Source: Mucilaginibacter gracilis (GTDB lineage Bacteria; Bacteroidota; Bacteroidia; Sphingobacteriales; Sphingobacteriaceae). Taken from it: a stretch of 64,000 bases of DNA. Below the pieces are notes generated by a model. It did no database searches. It worked only from the letters and a program-made list of their open reading frames with translations, and was not told the DNA's origin. The position numbers and the translations under genes are program-made. Location: contig NZ_RBKU01000001.1 of assembly GCF_003633615.1 (NCBI RefSeq), positions 6,014,001 to 6,078,000 of the forward strand, read 5' to 3'. How positions within the stretch are numbered: position 1 is the stretch's first letter; every line of letters begins with the position of its first letter. This document shows positions 15,085-24,205 of this stretch, in pieces.

Positions 15085-17306
15085 ACCTGATACACTATTT
15101 ATTAGAGGCTAACCTATATCTGGCCGCCTTTTTTATGCTTTATGTTTTGTTTTTAAGAAGCGAAACGCTGTATCAACTCAACCGCGCCTACCTGCTTATA
15201 ACCAGTTTAATTGCTTTTGTTATTCCGCTACTGCAACTGGGCATTTTAAAACCGGTTGGCAATGCGTTGGCCGATACCGGCACAATATCAATTGACGATG
15301 GGTTAACCAATGTAACGGTTTTACCTGCCGTTACGCAAGCAAATACACAATTGCAAACCGCCAAATGGACATTAGCCGATTATGAGTTAGCTATTTATGT
15401 AACCGTTACCTTGGCATTGTTTGCTTACCTCGTTTTTAAAATTGTTAAACTTATTGCATTATCAAAAAAAGGAACTGCAACACGTAAGGATAATTTTACG
15501 GTGATTGAAATTCCCGGTCAAAATGTGGCCTTCTCGTTTTTTGGGTACTTGTTTGTAAATACCGAATTGCTTTCGTCGCAAACCATACTGCACCACGAAG
15601 AAGTTCACATCCGGCAAAGGCACTCCTGGGATGTTATTTACTTTGAGCTTATCAAAATCATCAACTGGTTTAACCCCGTTGTTTATTTAATGCAAAGAAG
15701 TTTAAAAGAGGTACACGAATTTATTGCCGACCAGCAAGTAGCCAATAATGAAACCGGAGCGGCAGACTATGCCGATTTTTTAATCAGCAATGTTTATGGC
15801 TTAACGCCCAACCAAATAACCAATTCGTTTTTCAATAAAAACCTGTTAAAAAGAAGAATAATTATGTTGTATCAAAAAAAATCGGGCAGGGCTGCAAGGC
15901 TTAAATACCTGCTAACCCTACCGCTGTTAGCAGGGTTATTATGCCTTTCAACAATGGCATTCACCAATAAAAACTATGGCTGGCTTGATTTGGCTCCTAA
16001 AACACCTTTTTCAAATCTACAAAAATCCAAAACCGCAGTAACCGACACTACCGACGAGTATACTAAAGGATGGAATGACGCTGCGCGGGACTACAAAAAT
16101 GGAAAAGCCCTTAATGAGCCGCAAACCAACGTTAGCGATACAACACCACATAGTAAAACTGCCGGTAAGGCATTGGCCGATACCACTAAAAGCAACCTTA
16201 TATTTAATGCTGTTGAACATCAGCCGCAATTTCCGGGTGGCGAAGAAGGTTTTAAAAATTTTTTAATAGCAAACATCAGATACCCAAAAGCGGCTAAAGA
16301 TGCCAAGGTATCCGGACGGGTATTTGTACAGTTTATTATTGAAAAAGACGGAAGTTTAAGCGGCCTTAAAGTACTGCGCGACCCCGGTATGGGTTTAGGC
16401 GACGAAGCTGTTAGGGTACTGCAACTATCGCCAAAATGGGCACCGGGCGTGCAAAGCGGCAAAACTGTTAGGGTACAATACACGGTACCTGTTAACTTTG
16501 CGCTGGATGACGACAAGCCTATTGTTGTTAAAGAATCAAACCCGCCCGTGCCGCAACTTGCCAATATTCAGCCGAATGATGGTGGCCCGCCAGTTTATAA
16601 CTCAGTTGAAATACTGCCCCTTTTCCCCGGTGGTTTACGCGCCTTTCAGAATTTTTTAACAACAAACATAAGGTATCCGGCTGCCGCCAAAGTAACAGGC
16701 GTACAAGGCCGTGTATTTGTACAGTTTATTGTTGAAAAAGATGGCTCGCTATCAAATATGAAAGTATTGCGCGACCCTGGTAGTGGCCTGGGCGATGAAG
16801 CAGTACGCGTATTAAGTTTATCACCAAAATGGGTTGCCGGTACAAACAAAGGACAAACGGTTAGAACGGCGTATACCGTACCTGTAAATTTTGCTTTGAC
16901 CGATAATAACGCGCCTAAGGATATAAATGCTTTATATAAATATGTGCAGACACATGTACGCTATCCGGCTCAAGCCAAAGAAAACAACATACAAGGCCGG
17001 GTATTTGCAGCATTTACGGTTGATGCCGATAAAAAAATACAAAATGTGTTGATATTGCGGGCACCCGATAAATCAATAGCCGACGAAGTGACAAGGGTAA
17101 TAACAAACTGTGGTGTTTTAAGCGATGGTAAACTCAACACAACCTATACTATACCGGTAAACTTTAGCATCAATTATGATAATTACAAAACCGATGCACC
17201 TAAACCGGTAAACGCCCAGCCCGTAACTAACAAATACGAGCCTAACAATAATGAAAAAGTGACCTTAAACGAGGTAGTTGTTACTACCTACCCAACCGTT
17301 AAATAG
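15081..17306 (+). CDS. BlaR1-type M56 metallopeptidase fused to three TonB C-terminal domains
   Basis: The N-terminal 300 residues form an M56 membrane peptidase: helices at about 5-25, 35-55 and 105-125, a zinc motif HEEVH at 172-176, and the second-ligand region HEFIADQQV. A further helix (YLLTLPLLAGLLCLSTMAF) is followed by a periplasmic part with TonB_C modules at about residues 375-475, 510-610 and 615-700. The third is shorter and less conserved. The last residues read KVTLNEVVVTTYPTV, resembling the start of SusC-type receptor plugs (LDEVVVTGYGT). It probably senses an envelope signal and inactivates the BlaI partner. At 741 aa it is much longer than classical BlaR1, which has a penicillin-binding domain instead. 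Confidence 0.9.
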   Translation: MNLIHYLLEANLYLAAFFMLYVLFLRSETLYQLNRAYLLITSLIAFVIPLLQLGILKPVGNALADTGTISIDDGLTNVTVLPAVTQANTQLQTAKWTLADYELAIYVTVTLALFAYLVFKIVKLIALSKKGTATRKDNFTVIEIPGQNVAFSFFGYLFVNTELLSSQTILHHEEVHIRQRHSWDVIYFELIKIINWFNPVVYLMQRSLKEVHEFIADQQVANNETGAADYADFLISNVYGLTPNQITNSFFNKNLLKRRIIMLYQKKSGRAARLKYLLTLPLLAGLLCLSTMAFTNKNYGWLDLAPKTPFSNLQKSKTAVTDTTDEYTKGWNDAARDYKNGKALNEPQTNVSDTTPHSKTAGKALADTTKSNLIFNAVEHQPQFPGGEEGFKNFLIANIRYPKAAKDAKVSGRVFVQFIIEKDGSLSGLKVLRDPGMGLGDEAVRVLQLSPKWAPGVQSGKTVRVQYTVPVNFALDDDKPIVVKESNPPVPQLANIQPNDGGPPVYNSVEILPLFPGGLRAFQNFLTTNIRYPAAAKVTGVQGRVFVQFIVEKDGSLSNMKVLRDPGSGLGDEAVRVLSLSPKWVAGTNKGQTVRTAYTVPVNFALTDNNAPKDINALYKYVQTHVRYPAQAKENNIQGRVFAAFTVDADKKIQNVLILRAPDKSIADEVTRVITNCGVLSDGKLNTTYTIPVNFSINYDNYKTDAPKPVNAQPVTNKYEPNNNEKVTLNEVVVTTYPTVK

Positions 17307-17310
17307 TATA

Positions 17311-17943
17311 TTAAACTATTCCCTTTACGTAGATAACTTGCTTGGTTTCAAAAAACTCCTCGTTAAAGTAATCTTTCAGTTGAAATTGCCGAACCTTTAA
17401 ACCAGATTCGGCAATTTCTTGTTTTAAATCGCCGCCTTTAAGGTAAAGTATTCCGTTAGGGAGGGTGTTGTTTGATGTTTTGTTAAACTTATTTTTAACC
17501 CAGGGATAAAAATCTTTAAGCTGCGTTACCGCACGCGATACCACAAAATCAAACTTCCCGCTCACCTCTTCGGCGCGGTTGTGTGATGCCTTTACGTTAT
17601 CCAATCCCAGGGCACTGGCAACTTCCTGCACTACTTTAATTTTTTTCCCTATAGAATCAACCAAATGAAATTGGGTTTGCGGAAACATAATGGCTAAAGG
17701 TATGCCGGGGAAACCGCCGCCTGTGCCAACATCCAACACTTGTTCGCCGGGTAAAAACTGCATTACTTTGGCAATTCCTAACGAGTGCAGCACATGGCGT
17801 TCAAACAGCAAATCAATATCCTTACGGGATATAACGTTAATTTGGCTGTTCCAATAGGTATATAAATCAAACAGTTGGGCGTATTGGCTTTGCTGCGGGT
17901 TGGTTAAGTTATCGAAGTGTTTGTTAATAATGTCAGATGTCAT
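17311..17943 (-). CDS. rsmG: 16S rRNA (guanine-527-N7)-methyltransferase RsmG
   Basis: RsmG methylates G527 of 16S rRNA using S-adenosylmethionine. The SAM-binding motif LDVGTGGGFPGIPLAI is clear, with HLVDSIGKKIKVVQEVA as the second motif and FDFVVSRAVTQLKDFYPWV containing the RsmG-typical SRAV. The 210 aa length is normal. Its start overlaps the end of the ECF sigma-factor gene upstream by eleven bases, so the two are coupled; no functional link is known. Confidence 0.95.
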   Translation of the reverse strand: MTSDIINKHFDNLTNPQQSQYAQLFDLYTYWNSQINVISRKDIDLLFERHVLHSLGIAKVMQFLPGEQVLDVGTGGGFPGIPLAIMFPQTQFHLVDSIGKKIKVVQEVASALGLDNVKASHNRAEEVSGKFDFVVSRAVTQLKDFYPWVKNKFNKTSNNTLPNGILYLKGGDLKQEIAESGLKVRQFQLKDYFNEEFFETKQVIYVKGIV

Positions 17944-18538
17944 CGCGGTTACGTGCGTTTACAATGTTACCCAATAAATACCTTGCTCTAAATAACTGCG
18001 CTTTAACAGTGCCTAAAGGCAAGTCGAGTTGTTCGGCAATTTCCTCGTACGATTGTTCGTCGAAGTAGCGCAATACAATCAAGTTACGATAACGGGGAGG
18101 CAGGCTATCTATCAAAAGTTTAAGCAACTGGGTTTGCTCCCGCTTCATCGACATTTCTTCCGGGTTAAGCGTGTCCGATTTAATTTGCAACGGCCTGTCG
18201 TCGCCGTCCTCATCAACCATCCCGTTTATCGATAAGGTATTCAACTTTTTTTTCCGGATAAAATCGATACAGTTATTGGTACCTACCCTAAACAGCCAGG
18301 TACTAAAGGCGTAGTCGGGCTGGTACTTATCCAGTTTTTCAAAGGCTTTGGCAAAAGTTTCCACGGTAAGGTCCATTGCATCCTCCTTATTGTTAACCAT
18401 TTTAAGGGCCATAAAGTAAATAGAGTCCTTATAACGGTGCATCAGGTCGGCATACGCTTTCTGGTCCCCTTCACGAGCTCTATTAACTAACCTAAAGTCG
18501 TTTTTAGCATTATCAGAAAAATTTGCATTTACTTCCAT
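17933..18538 (-). CDS. ECF-type sigma-70 family RNA polymerase sigma factor
   Basis: Region 2 is seen in AYADLMHRYKDSIYFMALKM and DLTVETFAKAFEKLDKYQP followed by FSTWLFRVGTNNCIDFIRKK. Region 4 is the helix-turn-helix LPPRYRNLIVLRYFDEQSYE and LPLGTVKAQLFRARYLL. The linker is acidic, and the 201 aa length fits an ECF sigma factor. No anti-sigma factor is adjacent, which is uncommon for ECF factors responding to envelope stress. It lies in an overlapping minus-strand run, GT2 - sigma - rsmG, with ten bases shared with GT2. Confidence 0.93.
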   Translation of the reverse strand: MEVNANFSDNAKNDFRLVNRAREGDQKAYADLMHRYKDSIYFMALKMVNNKEDAMDLTVETFAKAFEKLDKYQPDYAFSTWLFRVGTNNCIDFIRKKKLNTLSINGMVDEDGDDRPLQIKSDTLNPEEMSMKREQTQLLKLLIDSLPPRYRNLIVLRYFDEQSYEEIAEQLDLPLGTVKAQLFRARYLLGNIVNARNRDDI

Positions 18539-19644
18539 TGCTTAGTTTTGGTAAAGGTACCCAATAAGCCAAACAAGTTTAGGTATATGTAATAAATAAT
18601 ATCAAAAAAAGGCAGGTACCAAATTAAATCGGCACAGCTTAATTTTTTATAGATGTTGTTATAGATGGCAACCTGAAAAATAAGACGGAACATAAATACC
18701 CCCAGCAGCATCCACGGCAGGTAACTCACTACCGCCAAATAAATAAGCAGGGCGTAAAACACAAAACCGCTTATGGCATCAAAACTTAAAAAACGCCTAT
18801 GTTTATTTTTATAAAGCTTACCCACGCCCATGTGCCGCTTTTTTTGCCGGTAATAGCTTCTAAACGTTTCTTTAGGGCTACTAAGGATGTGGGCATCACG
18901 GTGTATCTCTATATCCACATTCTGGCTTGTAGCGTTTTGATTAACAAATAAATCGTCGTCGCCGGCCATAACATGCATGTGCGCCGCAAAGCCTTTGTTG
19001 GCAAAAAACAAAGTTTTAGTATAGGCCATGTTGCGGCCTATACCCATATAAGCTTCACCGTTTAACGCTGCCGATAAATAATTTATGGCGGTTTTTAAGG
19101 TTTCGAACCTGATAAACAAATTTAAAAGCCCACGCTGCCGTTTATAGGGCGAGTATCCTAAAACTATTGCCGTTTTGCCTTTAAATTTGTCGGCCATGCG
19201 GGCTATCCACCTTCCGGATACTGGTTCGCAATCGGCATCGGTAAATAGCAGGTGCTCATTTTTAGCGGCCTTTATACCCATTGTTAATGCAAACTTTTTG
19301 CCGGTTTTAAAACGGGGATGCTCGGTTACGGTAACTACTTTGAGTTTTGGGTATTGCTTTTCGTACTCGAGCAATAAATAGTCCGACATATCCGACGAGC
19401 AATCGTTAACAACAACAACTTCGTAGTCGGGGTAATCCTGATCTAAAATTATGGGCAGGTTATTTTTTAAATTATCGTGCTCGTTACGTGCCGAGATAAT
19501 TACAGATATGGGCAGGTTACTAACCGGAGCATCACCGGATGGTTTATAGGATGCCAACCGCCTGTGATTGGCTATTAAAAAATAAAGTTGAGTAATAAAA
19601 CAGACCTGAAGAACGACGAAAAATATTTCTTTTATAACTTCCAA
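18529..19644 (-). CDS. Membrane-bound family 2 glycosyltransferase
   Basis: The protein has an N-terminal hydrophobic segment (IFFVVLQVCFITQLYFLIA) and then the GT2 fold: ISVIISARNEHDNLK, YEVVVVNDCSSD, and the DADCEP metal-binding motif. A GDDDLF acid motif follows, then YRQKKRHMGVGK in place of the processive QxxRW box. Two to three C-terminal helices follow (FYALLIYLAVVSYLPWMLLG). It probably transfers a sugar at the inner membrane, but donor and product cannot be told from sequence. It is the first gene of the overlapping run with the sigma factor and rsmG. Confidence 0.9.
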   Translation of the reverse strand: MEVIKEIFFVVLQVCFITQLYFLIANHRRLASYKPSGDAPVSNLPISVIISARNEHDNLKNNLPIILDQDYPDYEVVVVNDCSSDMSDYLLLEYEKQYPKLKVVTVTEHPRFKTGKKFALTMGIKAAKNEHLLFTDADCEPVSGRWIARMADKFKGKTAIVLGYSPYKRQRGLLNLFIRFETLKTAINYLSAALNGEAYMGIGRNMAYTKTLFFANKGFAAHMHVMAGDDDLFVNQNATSQNVDIEIHRDAHILSSPKETFRSYYRQKKRHMGVGKLYKNKHRRFLSFDAISGFVFYALLIYLAVVSYLPWMLLGVFMFRLIFQVAIYNNIYKKLSCADLIWYLPFFDIIYYIYLNLFGLLGTFTKTKQWK

Positions 19645-19743
19645 AACCGCGATTTTTAAAAACAGGGTAAATTTCTTAAAAAGTAATGAATTTACGATTG
19701 TAATGATAAAATAATTCGGCTTAATAATAAGGGCTTTATTTGT

Positions 19744-19751
19744 TAATTTTG
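19744..19751 (+). promoter_or_regulatory. Candidate -7 box for tgt
   Basis: TAATTTTG is an exact TAnnTTTG match ending nine bases before the ATG at 19761, implying a very short leader. It argues for the ATG at 19761 rather than the upstream in-frame start at 19740, which would lie before the box. No clear -33 TTG was found. Confidence 0.45.
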
Positions 19752-19760
19752 CCCTTTCAG

Positions 19761-20891
19761 ATGAAATTCAAATTAACAGCAAATGATCCGCTTTCAAAGG
19801 CCCGTGCCGGCGAAATAACTACAGATCATGGTACCATACAAACGCCTATTTTTATGCCTGTGGGCACTGCAGGCACAGTTAAAGCCGTTCACCAGCGCGA
19901 ATTAAAGAACGATATTGAGGCGCAAATAATTTTAGGCAACACCTACCATTTATACTTGAGGCCCGGTTTAGATACGCTTGAAAAGGCAGGCGGCCTGCAT
20001 AAATTTAACGGCTGGGACGGCCCGATATTAACTGATAGCGGCGGCTACCAGGTGTATTCGCTCACAGAAGTTCGTAAAATTAAGGAAGAGGGCGTAACGT
20101 TTCGTTCGCATATTGATGGTTCAAAACACCTGTTTACGCCCGAGAATGTGATGGATATACAGCGCACCATTGGCGCCGATATTATTATGGCCTTTGATGA
20201 GTGTACCCCCTACCCTTGCGAATATGGCTACGCGCGCCGAAGTTTAGATATGACTCACCGCTGGTTAAAACGCTGCTGCGACAGGTTTGACAGCACCGAA
20301 CCTAAATACGGCTACAGCCAAACATTTTTCCCTATTGTGCAAGGTTCGGTTTATAAAGACCTCAGGATGAAATCTGCCGAGGTTATAGCATCCTTTGAGC
20401 GCGAAGGCAATGCCATAGGCGGCCTATCGGTAGGCGAACCGGCCGAAGAAATGTACGCCATGACCGAAGTGGTGTGCGATATATTACCGAAAGAAAAACC
20501 GCGTTATTTAATGGGCGTAGGTACACCCGTTAATTTGCTGGAAAATATAGCACTCGGTATTGATATGTTTGATTGTGTTATGCCTACCCGCAATGGCCGC
20601 AACGGCATGTTGTTTACCAAAAATGGTATTATCAATATTAAGAACGAGAAGTGGAAAAACGATTTTTCGCCGGTTGATGAAGACAGCGACCTTTTTGCCG
20701 ATATAAGCTATTCAAAAGCTTATCTTCGTCATCTGATACATTCGGGCGAGATGTTGGGCGCACAAATAGCTACCCTGCATAACCTGCATTTTTACTTGTG
20801 GCTGGTTAAACAAGCCCGCGAAAAAATAATTGCAGGTAATTTTTACGATTGGAAAAACAGCATGGTTAAATCACTTGCGCAACGTTTATAA
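19761..20891 (+). CDS. tgt: tRNA-guanine transglycosylase (Tgt) lacking the zinc cysteines
   Basis: Tgt swaps guanine-34 of certain tRNAs for preQ1 on the way to queuosine. The active-site aspartates are Asp92 in LTDSGGYQVYSL and Asp271 in FDCVMPTRNGRNG, and the substrate loop GGLSVGEP is intact. The C-terminal zinc site, usually CxCxxC plus a distant His, reads DSDLFADISYSKAYLRHL here: Ser309, Leu311 and Asp314 occupy the cysteine positions while the surrounding sequence is well kept. The distal His (LHNLHFY) is retained. The start at 19761 matches the family N-terminus (MKFKLTAND). It lies four bases before the LptF/G gene and probably shares its transcript. Confidence 0.95.
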   Translation: MKFKLTANDPLSKARAGEITTDHGTIQTPIFMPVGTAGTVKAVHQRELKNDIEAQIILGNTYHLYLRPGLDTLEKAGGLHKFNGWDGPILTDSGGYQVYSLTEVRKIKEEGVTFRSHIDGSKHLFTPENVMDIQRTIGADIIMAFDECTPYPCEYGYARRSLDMTHRWLKRCCDRFDSTEPKYGYSQTFFPIVQGSVYKDLRMKSAEVIASFEREGNAIGGLSVGEPAEEMYAMTEVVCDILPKEKPRYLMGVGTPVNLLENIALGIDMFDCVMPTRNGRNGMLFTKNGIINIKNEKWKNDFSPVDEDSDLFADISYSKAYLRHLIHSGEMLGAQIATLHNLHFYLWLVKQAREKIIAGNFYDWKNSMVKSLAQRL

Positions 20892-20894
20892 TAC

Positions 20895-21983
20895 ATGTTA
20901 AATAAATACATCAAAGTTTTCGATTGGTATATCATCAAAAAATACCTGGGCACCTTTGTATTTACCATAGCTATTTTTGTGGTGGTTATTGTGGTTTTTG
21001 ATGTATCCGAAAAGCTGGATAACTTTTTAAAAGCCAACGTAACACTAAACCAAATCATATTTCAATATTACGCCGGCTCTATACCGTTTTATATTGATAT
21101 GCTATCGCCGCTTATTAACTTTTTGGCGGTAATATTTTTTACGGCAAAAATGGCCAACCAAACCGAAATTGTTCCGATTTTAAGCGGAGGTGCCAGCTTT
21201 AACCGCTTTTTGCGCCCTTATTTTATATGTGCCTCTTTAATATTCACGGTATCGTTATTTGCCGATATTTATTTAATCCCGTTTACCAATCAGCTAAAAA
21301 ACACTTTCGAAAACTCGTATGTGGTGCTCGAAGATCATACAAAAGTTGATGTGCATATACAATTAGATAAAAACACCTTTGTATACATGCAAACATTTAA
21401 TGACGACATTAAAACGGGTTATATGTTTACGCTCGAAAAATTTAACGGTGATGTAATGAAACAAAAGCTTACCGCAAATAGTATTGGTTACGATACCGTA
21501 AAACACCGTTGGACCATGCATGGCGTTGATGTTAGATATGTTAATGGCTTACGCGAAAAGATGGTTCATAGCGAGACTAAAGACACTGTTTTGGAGATGG
21601 TACCGGCAGATTTTGTTTTGCATAACAACATTTACAACGCCATGTCTATGAGCGAGCTGAACAAAAAAATAGACAACGAATCTATGCGCGGTACCGGCGT
21701 TTTGTACGACATGCTGTTTGAAAAATATTACCGCTTTGTACACCCTTTTGCCGCCTTTGTACTCACGCTTATCGGCGTTTCATTATCGTCCCGTAAGGTA
21801 AGGGGCGGTGTTGGTTTACCTTTGGGTATAGGTTTCTTTTTATGTTTTGCTTATATTGTTGTAGATAGGTTTGCCAACGTATTTTCGCTTAAAGGCGGTT
21901 TGCATCCTATCATCGCAGTATGCATCCCCAACCTGTTATTTGGCTTATTAGGCTATTACCTGTTACGTAAGGCTCCAAAATAA
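20895..21983 (+). CDS. LptF/LptG family permease (YjgP/YjgQ)
   Basis: This is a subunit of the inner-membrane LptB2FG complex that extracts lipopolysaccharide and feeds it to the periplasmic bridge. The 362 aa protein has the expected layout: three helices at the N-terminus (FVFTIAIFVVVIVVF, PLINFLAVIFFTAKMA, ASLIFTVSLFADIYL), a periplasmic beta-jellyroll of about 130 residues, and three helices at the C-terminus (FAAFVLTLIGVSLSS, GIGFFLCFAYIVVDR, IAVCIPNLLFGLLGYYLL). Sequence alone does not tell LptF from LptG here. It follows tgt and overlaps the next gene by one base. Confidence 0.92.
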   Translation: MLNKYIKVFDWYIIKKYLGTFVFTIAIFVVVIVVFDVSEKLDNFLKANVTLNQIIFQYYAGSIPFYIDMLSPLINFLAVIFFTAKMANQTEIVPILSGGASFNRFLRPYFICASLIFTVSLFADIYLIPFTNQLKNTFENSYVVLEDHTKVDVHIQLDKNTFVYMQTFNDDIKTGYMFTLEKFNGDVMKQKLTANSIGYDTVKHRWTMHGVDVRYVNGLREKMVHSETKDTVLEMVPADFVLHNNIYNAMSMSELNKKIDNESMRGTGVLYDMLFEKYYRFVHPFAAFVLTLIGVSLSSRKVRGGVGLPLGIGFFLCFAYIVVDRFANVFSLKGGLHPIIAVCIPNLLFGLLGYYLLRKAPK

Positions 21984-22885
21984 TGCCCGGCACCACTACC
22001 AAAACACAGTTAAATAAAAACCTTATTATTTTACATTTTACGGTTTTTATATGGGGCTTTACCGGCATTTTGGGTAAACTTATCCACGTACAATCGGTTT
22101 ACCTGGTTTGGTACCGGGTGCTTATAGCTTTGGTTACGCTTTATGCCTATTTTAAGTTTAACGGCAACAATTACAAGGTAACACGCAACCTGTTTTTAAA
22201 ACTATTTTTTATTGGCGCGCTGGTTGGCGGCCATTGGATATTGTTTTTCCAGGCCATAAAATCTTCCACGGTTTCGGTAACGTTGGTGTGCCTGTCGTCC
22301 ATAACCTTGTTTACGGCTATTTTTGAACCTTTACTGAGCAAAAAGAAAATCTCGAAACTCGAAATACTGGCCGGCTTGTTCATTATCTCGGGCATTTTAA
22401 TAATTTTTAAATTTGAAACCCAATACACACTGGGTATTGTTTTGGGTTTGTTAAGCGCAACCTTTGCCAGTTTATTTTCCATATTTAATTCAAAACTGGT
22501 TAAGCACAGCGATGCTCCGGTTATTGCTTTTTACGAACTGTTAGGTGCCGTTGTATGGATAAGCATTTATTTGTTATTTACAGGCGGTTTTAATGCCAGC
22601 ATGCGGTTAGTACCTGCGGATATTGGATACCTGGTTATATTAGGTACCGTTTGCACATCGCTGGCTTATGTTGCAGGTGTATCGGTAATGAAAGAGTTTT
22701 CGGCCTTCCGCGTTGCACTCATAACCAACCTTGAGCCCGTGTATGGCATTATAATGGCATTTTTATTTTTTGGCGAAATGGATAAAATGACAGCCGGTTT
22801 TTGGGTTGGGGCCATCATTTTATTATCAACCATATTTTTATTCCCGGTTGCTAAAACAAGGCTGGCGGCGCGCAAAGCAACATAA
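21983..22885 (+). CDS. EamA-family (DMT superfamily) transporter
   Basis: Ten hydrophobic segments in two repeated EamA halves are visible in 300 aa (FTVFIWGFTGILGKLI, LFFIGALVGGHWILFFQAI, ILAGLFIISGILIIF, and in the second half LGAVVWISIYLLF, ILGTVCTSLAYVAG, NLEPVYGIIMAFLFFGE). The NLEPVYG motif in the second half is characteristic of the family. Members export or import amino acids, nucleosides or other metabolites; the substrate cannot be inferred. The stop of the LptF/G gene and this start share one base (TAATG). Confidence 0.9.
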   Translation: MPGTTTKTQLNKNLIILHFTVFIWGFTGILGKLIHVQSVYLVWYRVLIALVTLYAYFKFNGNNYKVTRNLFLKLFFIGALVGGHWILFFQAIKSSTVSVTLVCLSSITLFTAIFEPLLSKKKISKLEILAGLFIISGILIIFKFETQYTLGIVLGLLSATFASLFSIFNSKLVKHSDAPVIAFYELLGAVVWISIYLLFTGGFNASMRLVPADIGYLVILGTVCTSLAYVAGVSVMKEFSAFRVALITNLEPVYGIIMAFLFFGEMDKMTAGFWVGAIILLSTIFLFPVAKTRLAARKAT

Positions 22886-22968
22886 TAGCTCTGCCATTTT
22901 TTTTATCGCATTAATTTGAAATAAATTTAAAAACTTTCATCTTGGTTTAACTGTTTACCCCAATAACT

Positions 22969-23247
22969 ATGCGCATCAAAACAATCCTACTCATTGTTGT
23001 AACTATTTTGCTTACTGTAATTATTATGCAAAATAACCAGGAAGTAACATTCAGTATTTTATTTTGGAATCCACGGTTCTCTATCCTCATTTTAACGGCG
23101 GTTATTGCGGTAACAAGTTTATTAATAGGCATCCAAATAGGCCGTCCGCGAAAAGCAAAGTTCGACGAATCGCACCCATCTATGGATAACCCAACCGGTA
23201 CAAAAAACCCACCCTTAACCGACGAGGATCGCGAATACATTAAGTAA
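22969..23247 (+). CDS. Small LapA-domain (DUF1049) membrane protein
   Basis: This 92 aa protein has two transmembrane helices (TILLIVVTILLTVIIMQNN and FSILILTAVIAVTSLLIGI) joined by a short loop with QNNQEVTFSILFW, the pattern of LapA-like DUF1049 proteins that in E. coli help regulate LPS synthesis. The C-terminal tail is polar (GRPRKAKFDE onward) and probably cytoplasmic. It lies about 80 bases after the EamA gene. Its role here is inferred from family resemblance only. Confidence 0.75.
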   Translation: MRIKTILLIVVTILLTVIIMQNNQEVTFSILFWNPRFSILILTAVIAVTSLLIGIQIGRPRKAKFDESHPSMDNPTGTKNPPLTDEDREYIK

Positions 23248-23323
23248 CGATACTTAAAACTTTAAGTAACTTAGGTAACGCTTTGCACTATCTGGTTTTA
23301 AAACGCACATCAAAAAAATTATT

Positions 23324-24205
23324 ATGACTATAGGATTTATTGGCTTAGGAAATATGGGCACCCCAATGGCCCAAAACCTTATTAAAGCCGGATACCATTT
23401 ACAAGTTTACAACCGCACCATTGCCAAAGCCGATGAGCTTGAGCAGGCATCAATTACCAAATGCAATACCCCTGCCGAGGCTGCTGCCAACGTTCAGTTT
23501 GTGGTATCGATGTTATCAGAAGATGAAATTTTGAAAGAAGCTGTTTCGGGCGAGAATGGCCTATTGCACACGTTCCCCAAAGGAGGCGTACATATTTCCA
23601 TGAGTACCATTTCGCCCGAAACTTCCCAACTGCTTTCCGGCCTGCACGAGCAGGCTGGCAGCCATTATATTGCCGCTCCGGTTTTTGGCCGCCCCGAAGC
23701 GGCAGCCGCAAAAAAACTATTCGTTTGTACATCGGGCGCGGCCCTGCACAAAGCAGCCGCCCAACCTATACTAGAGGCCCTGGGCCAAAGCGTAACCGAT
23801 TTTGGTGAAGACGCCGGGGCAGCCAACGTACTTAAAATTGCAGGTAATTTTATGATTATTGCCTCGCTGGAACTAATGGCCGAGGCCTTTACCCTTGCAG
23901 AAAAAAACGGATTAGACCGTGTGGCTGTTGCCAACTTTTTTGGCTCAACCTTGTTTAATGCACCTATTTACCAAAACTATGGCAAGCTTATTGCCAACAA
24001 GCAATACCAACCGGTAGGCTTTAAAGCCCGCCTTGGCTTAAAGGACGCCCGCCTTGCAATTAAACTGTCGCAAACCAGCCATACACCTATGCCGCTTGCC
24101 ATGCTGGCGCACAACCGCTTATTAACAGCCGTTGCAAAAGGTGGCGGCGATAATGATTGGGTTGAAGCTTTTGGCAAGGGCGTTACAGATGATGCGGGAA
24201 TTTAA
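23324..24205 (+). CDS. NAD(P)-dependent beta-hydroxyacid dehydrogenase
   Basis: The N-terminal Rossmann motif IGFIGLGNMGTPMAQNLIKAG is followed by VYNRTIAKAD, fitting NADP preference by analogy with the NRT pattern. The substrate region HISMSTISPETS, the GRPEAAAAK segment, and the catalytic lysine in GAANVLKIAGNFMI place it in the 3-hydroxyisobutyrate/glyoxylate reductase family. At 293 aa it is full length. The real substrate cannot be assigned. Its stop codon abuts the inverted repeat at 24206. Confidence 0.9.
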   Translation: MTIGFIGLGNMGTPMAQNLIKAGYHLQVYNRTIAKADELEQASITKCNTPAEAAANVQFVVSMLSEDEILKEAVSGENGLLHTFPKGGVHISMSTISPETSQLLSGLHEQAGSHYIAAPVFGRPEAAAAKKLFVCTSGAALHKAAAQPILEALGQSVTDFGEDAGAANVLKIAGNFMIIASLELMAEAFTLAEKNGLDRVAVANFFGSTLFNAPIYQNYGKLIANKQYQPVGFKARLGLKDARLAIKLSQTSHTPMPLAMLAHNRLLTAVAKGGGDNDWVEAFGKGVTDDAGI

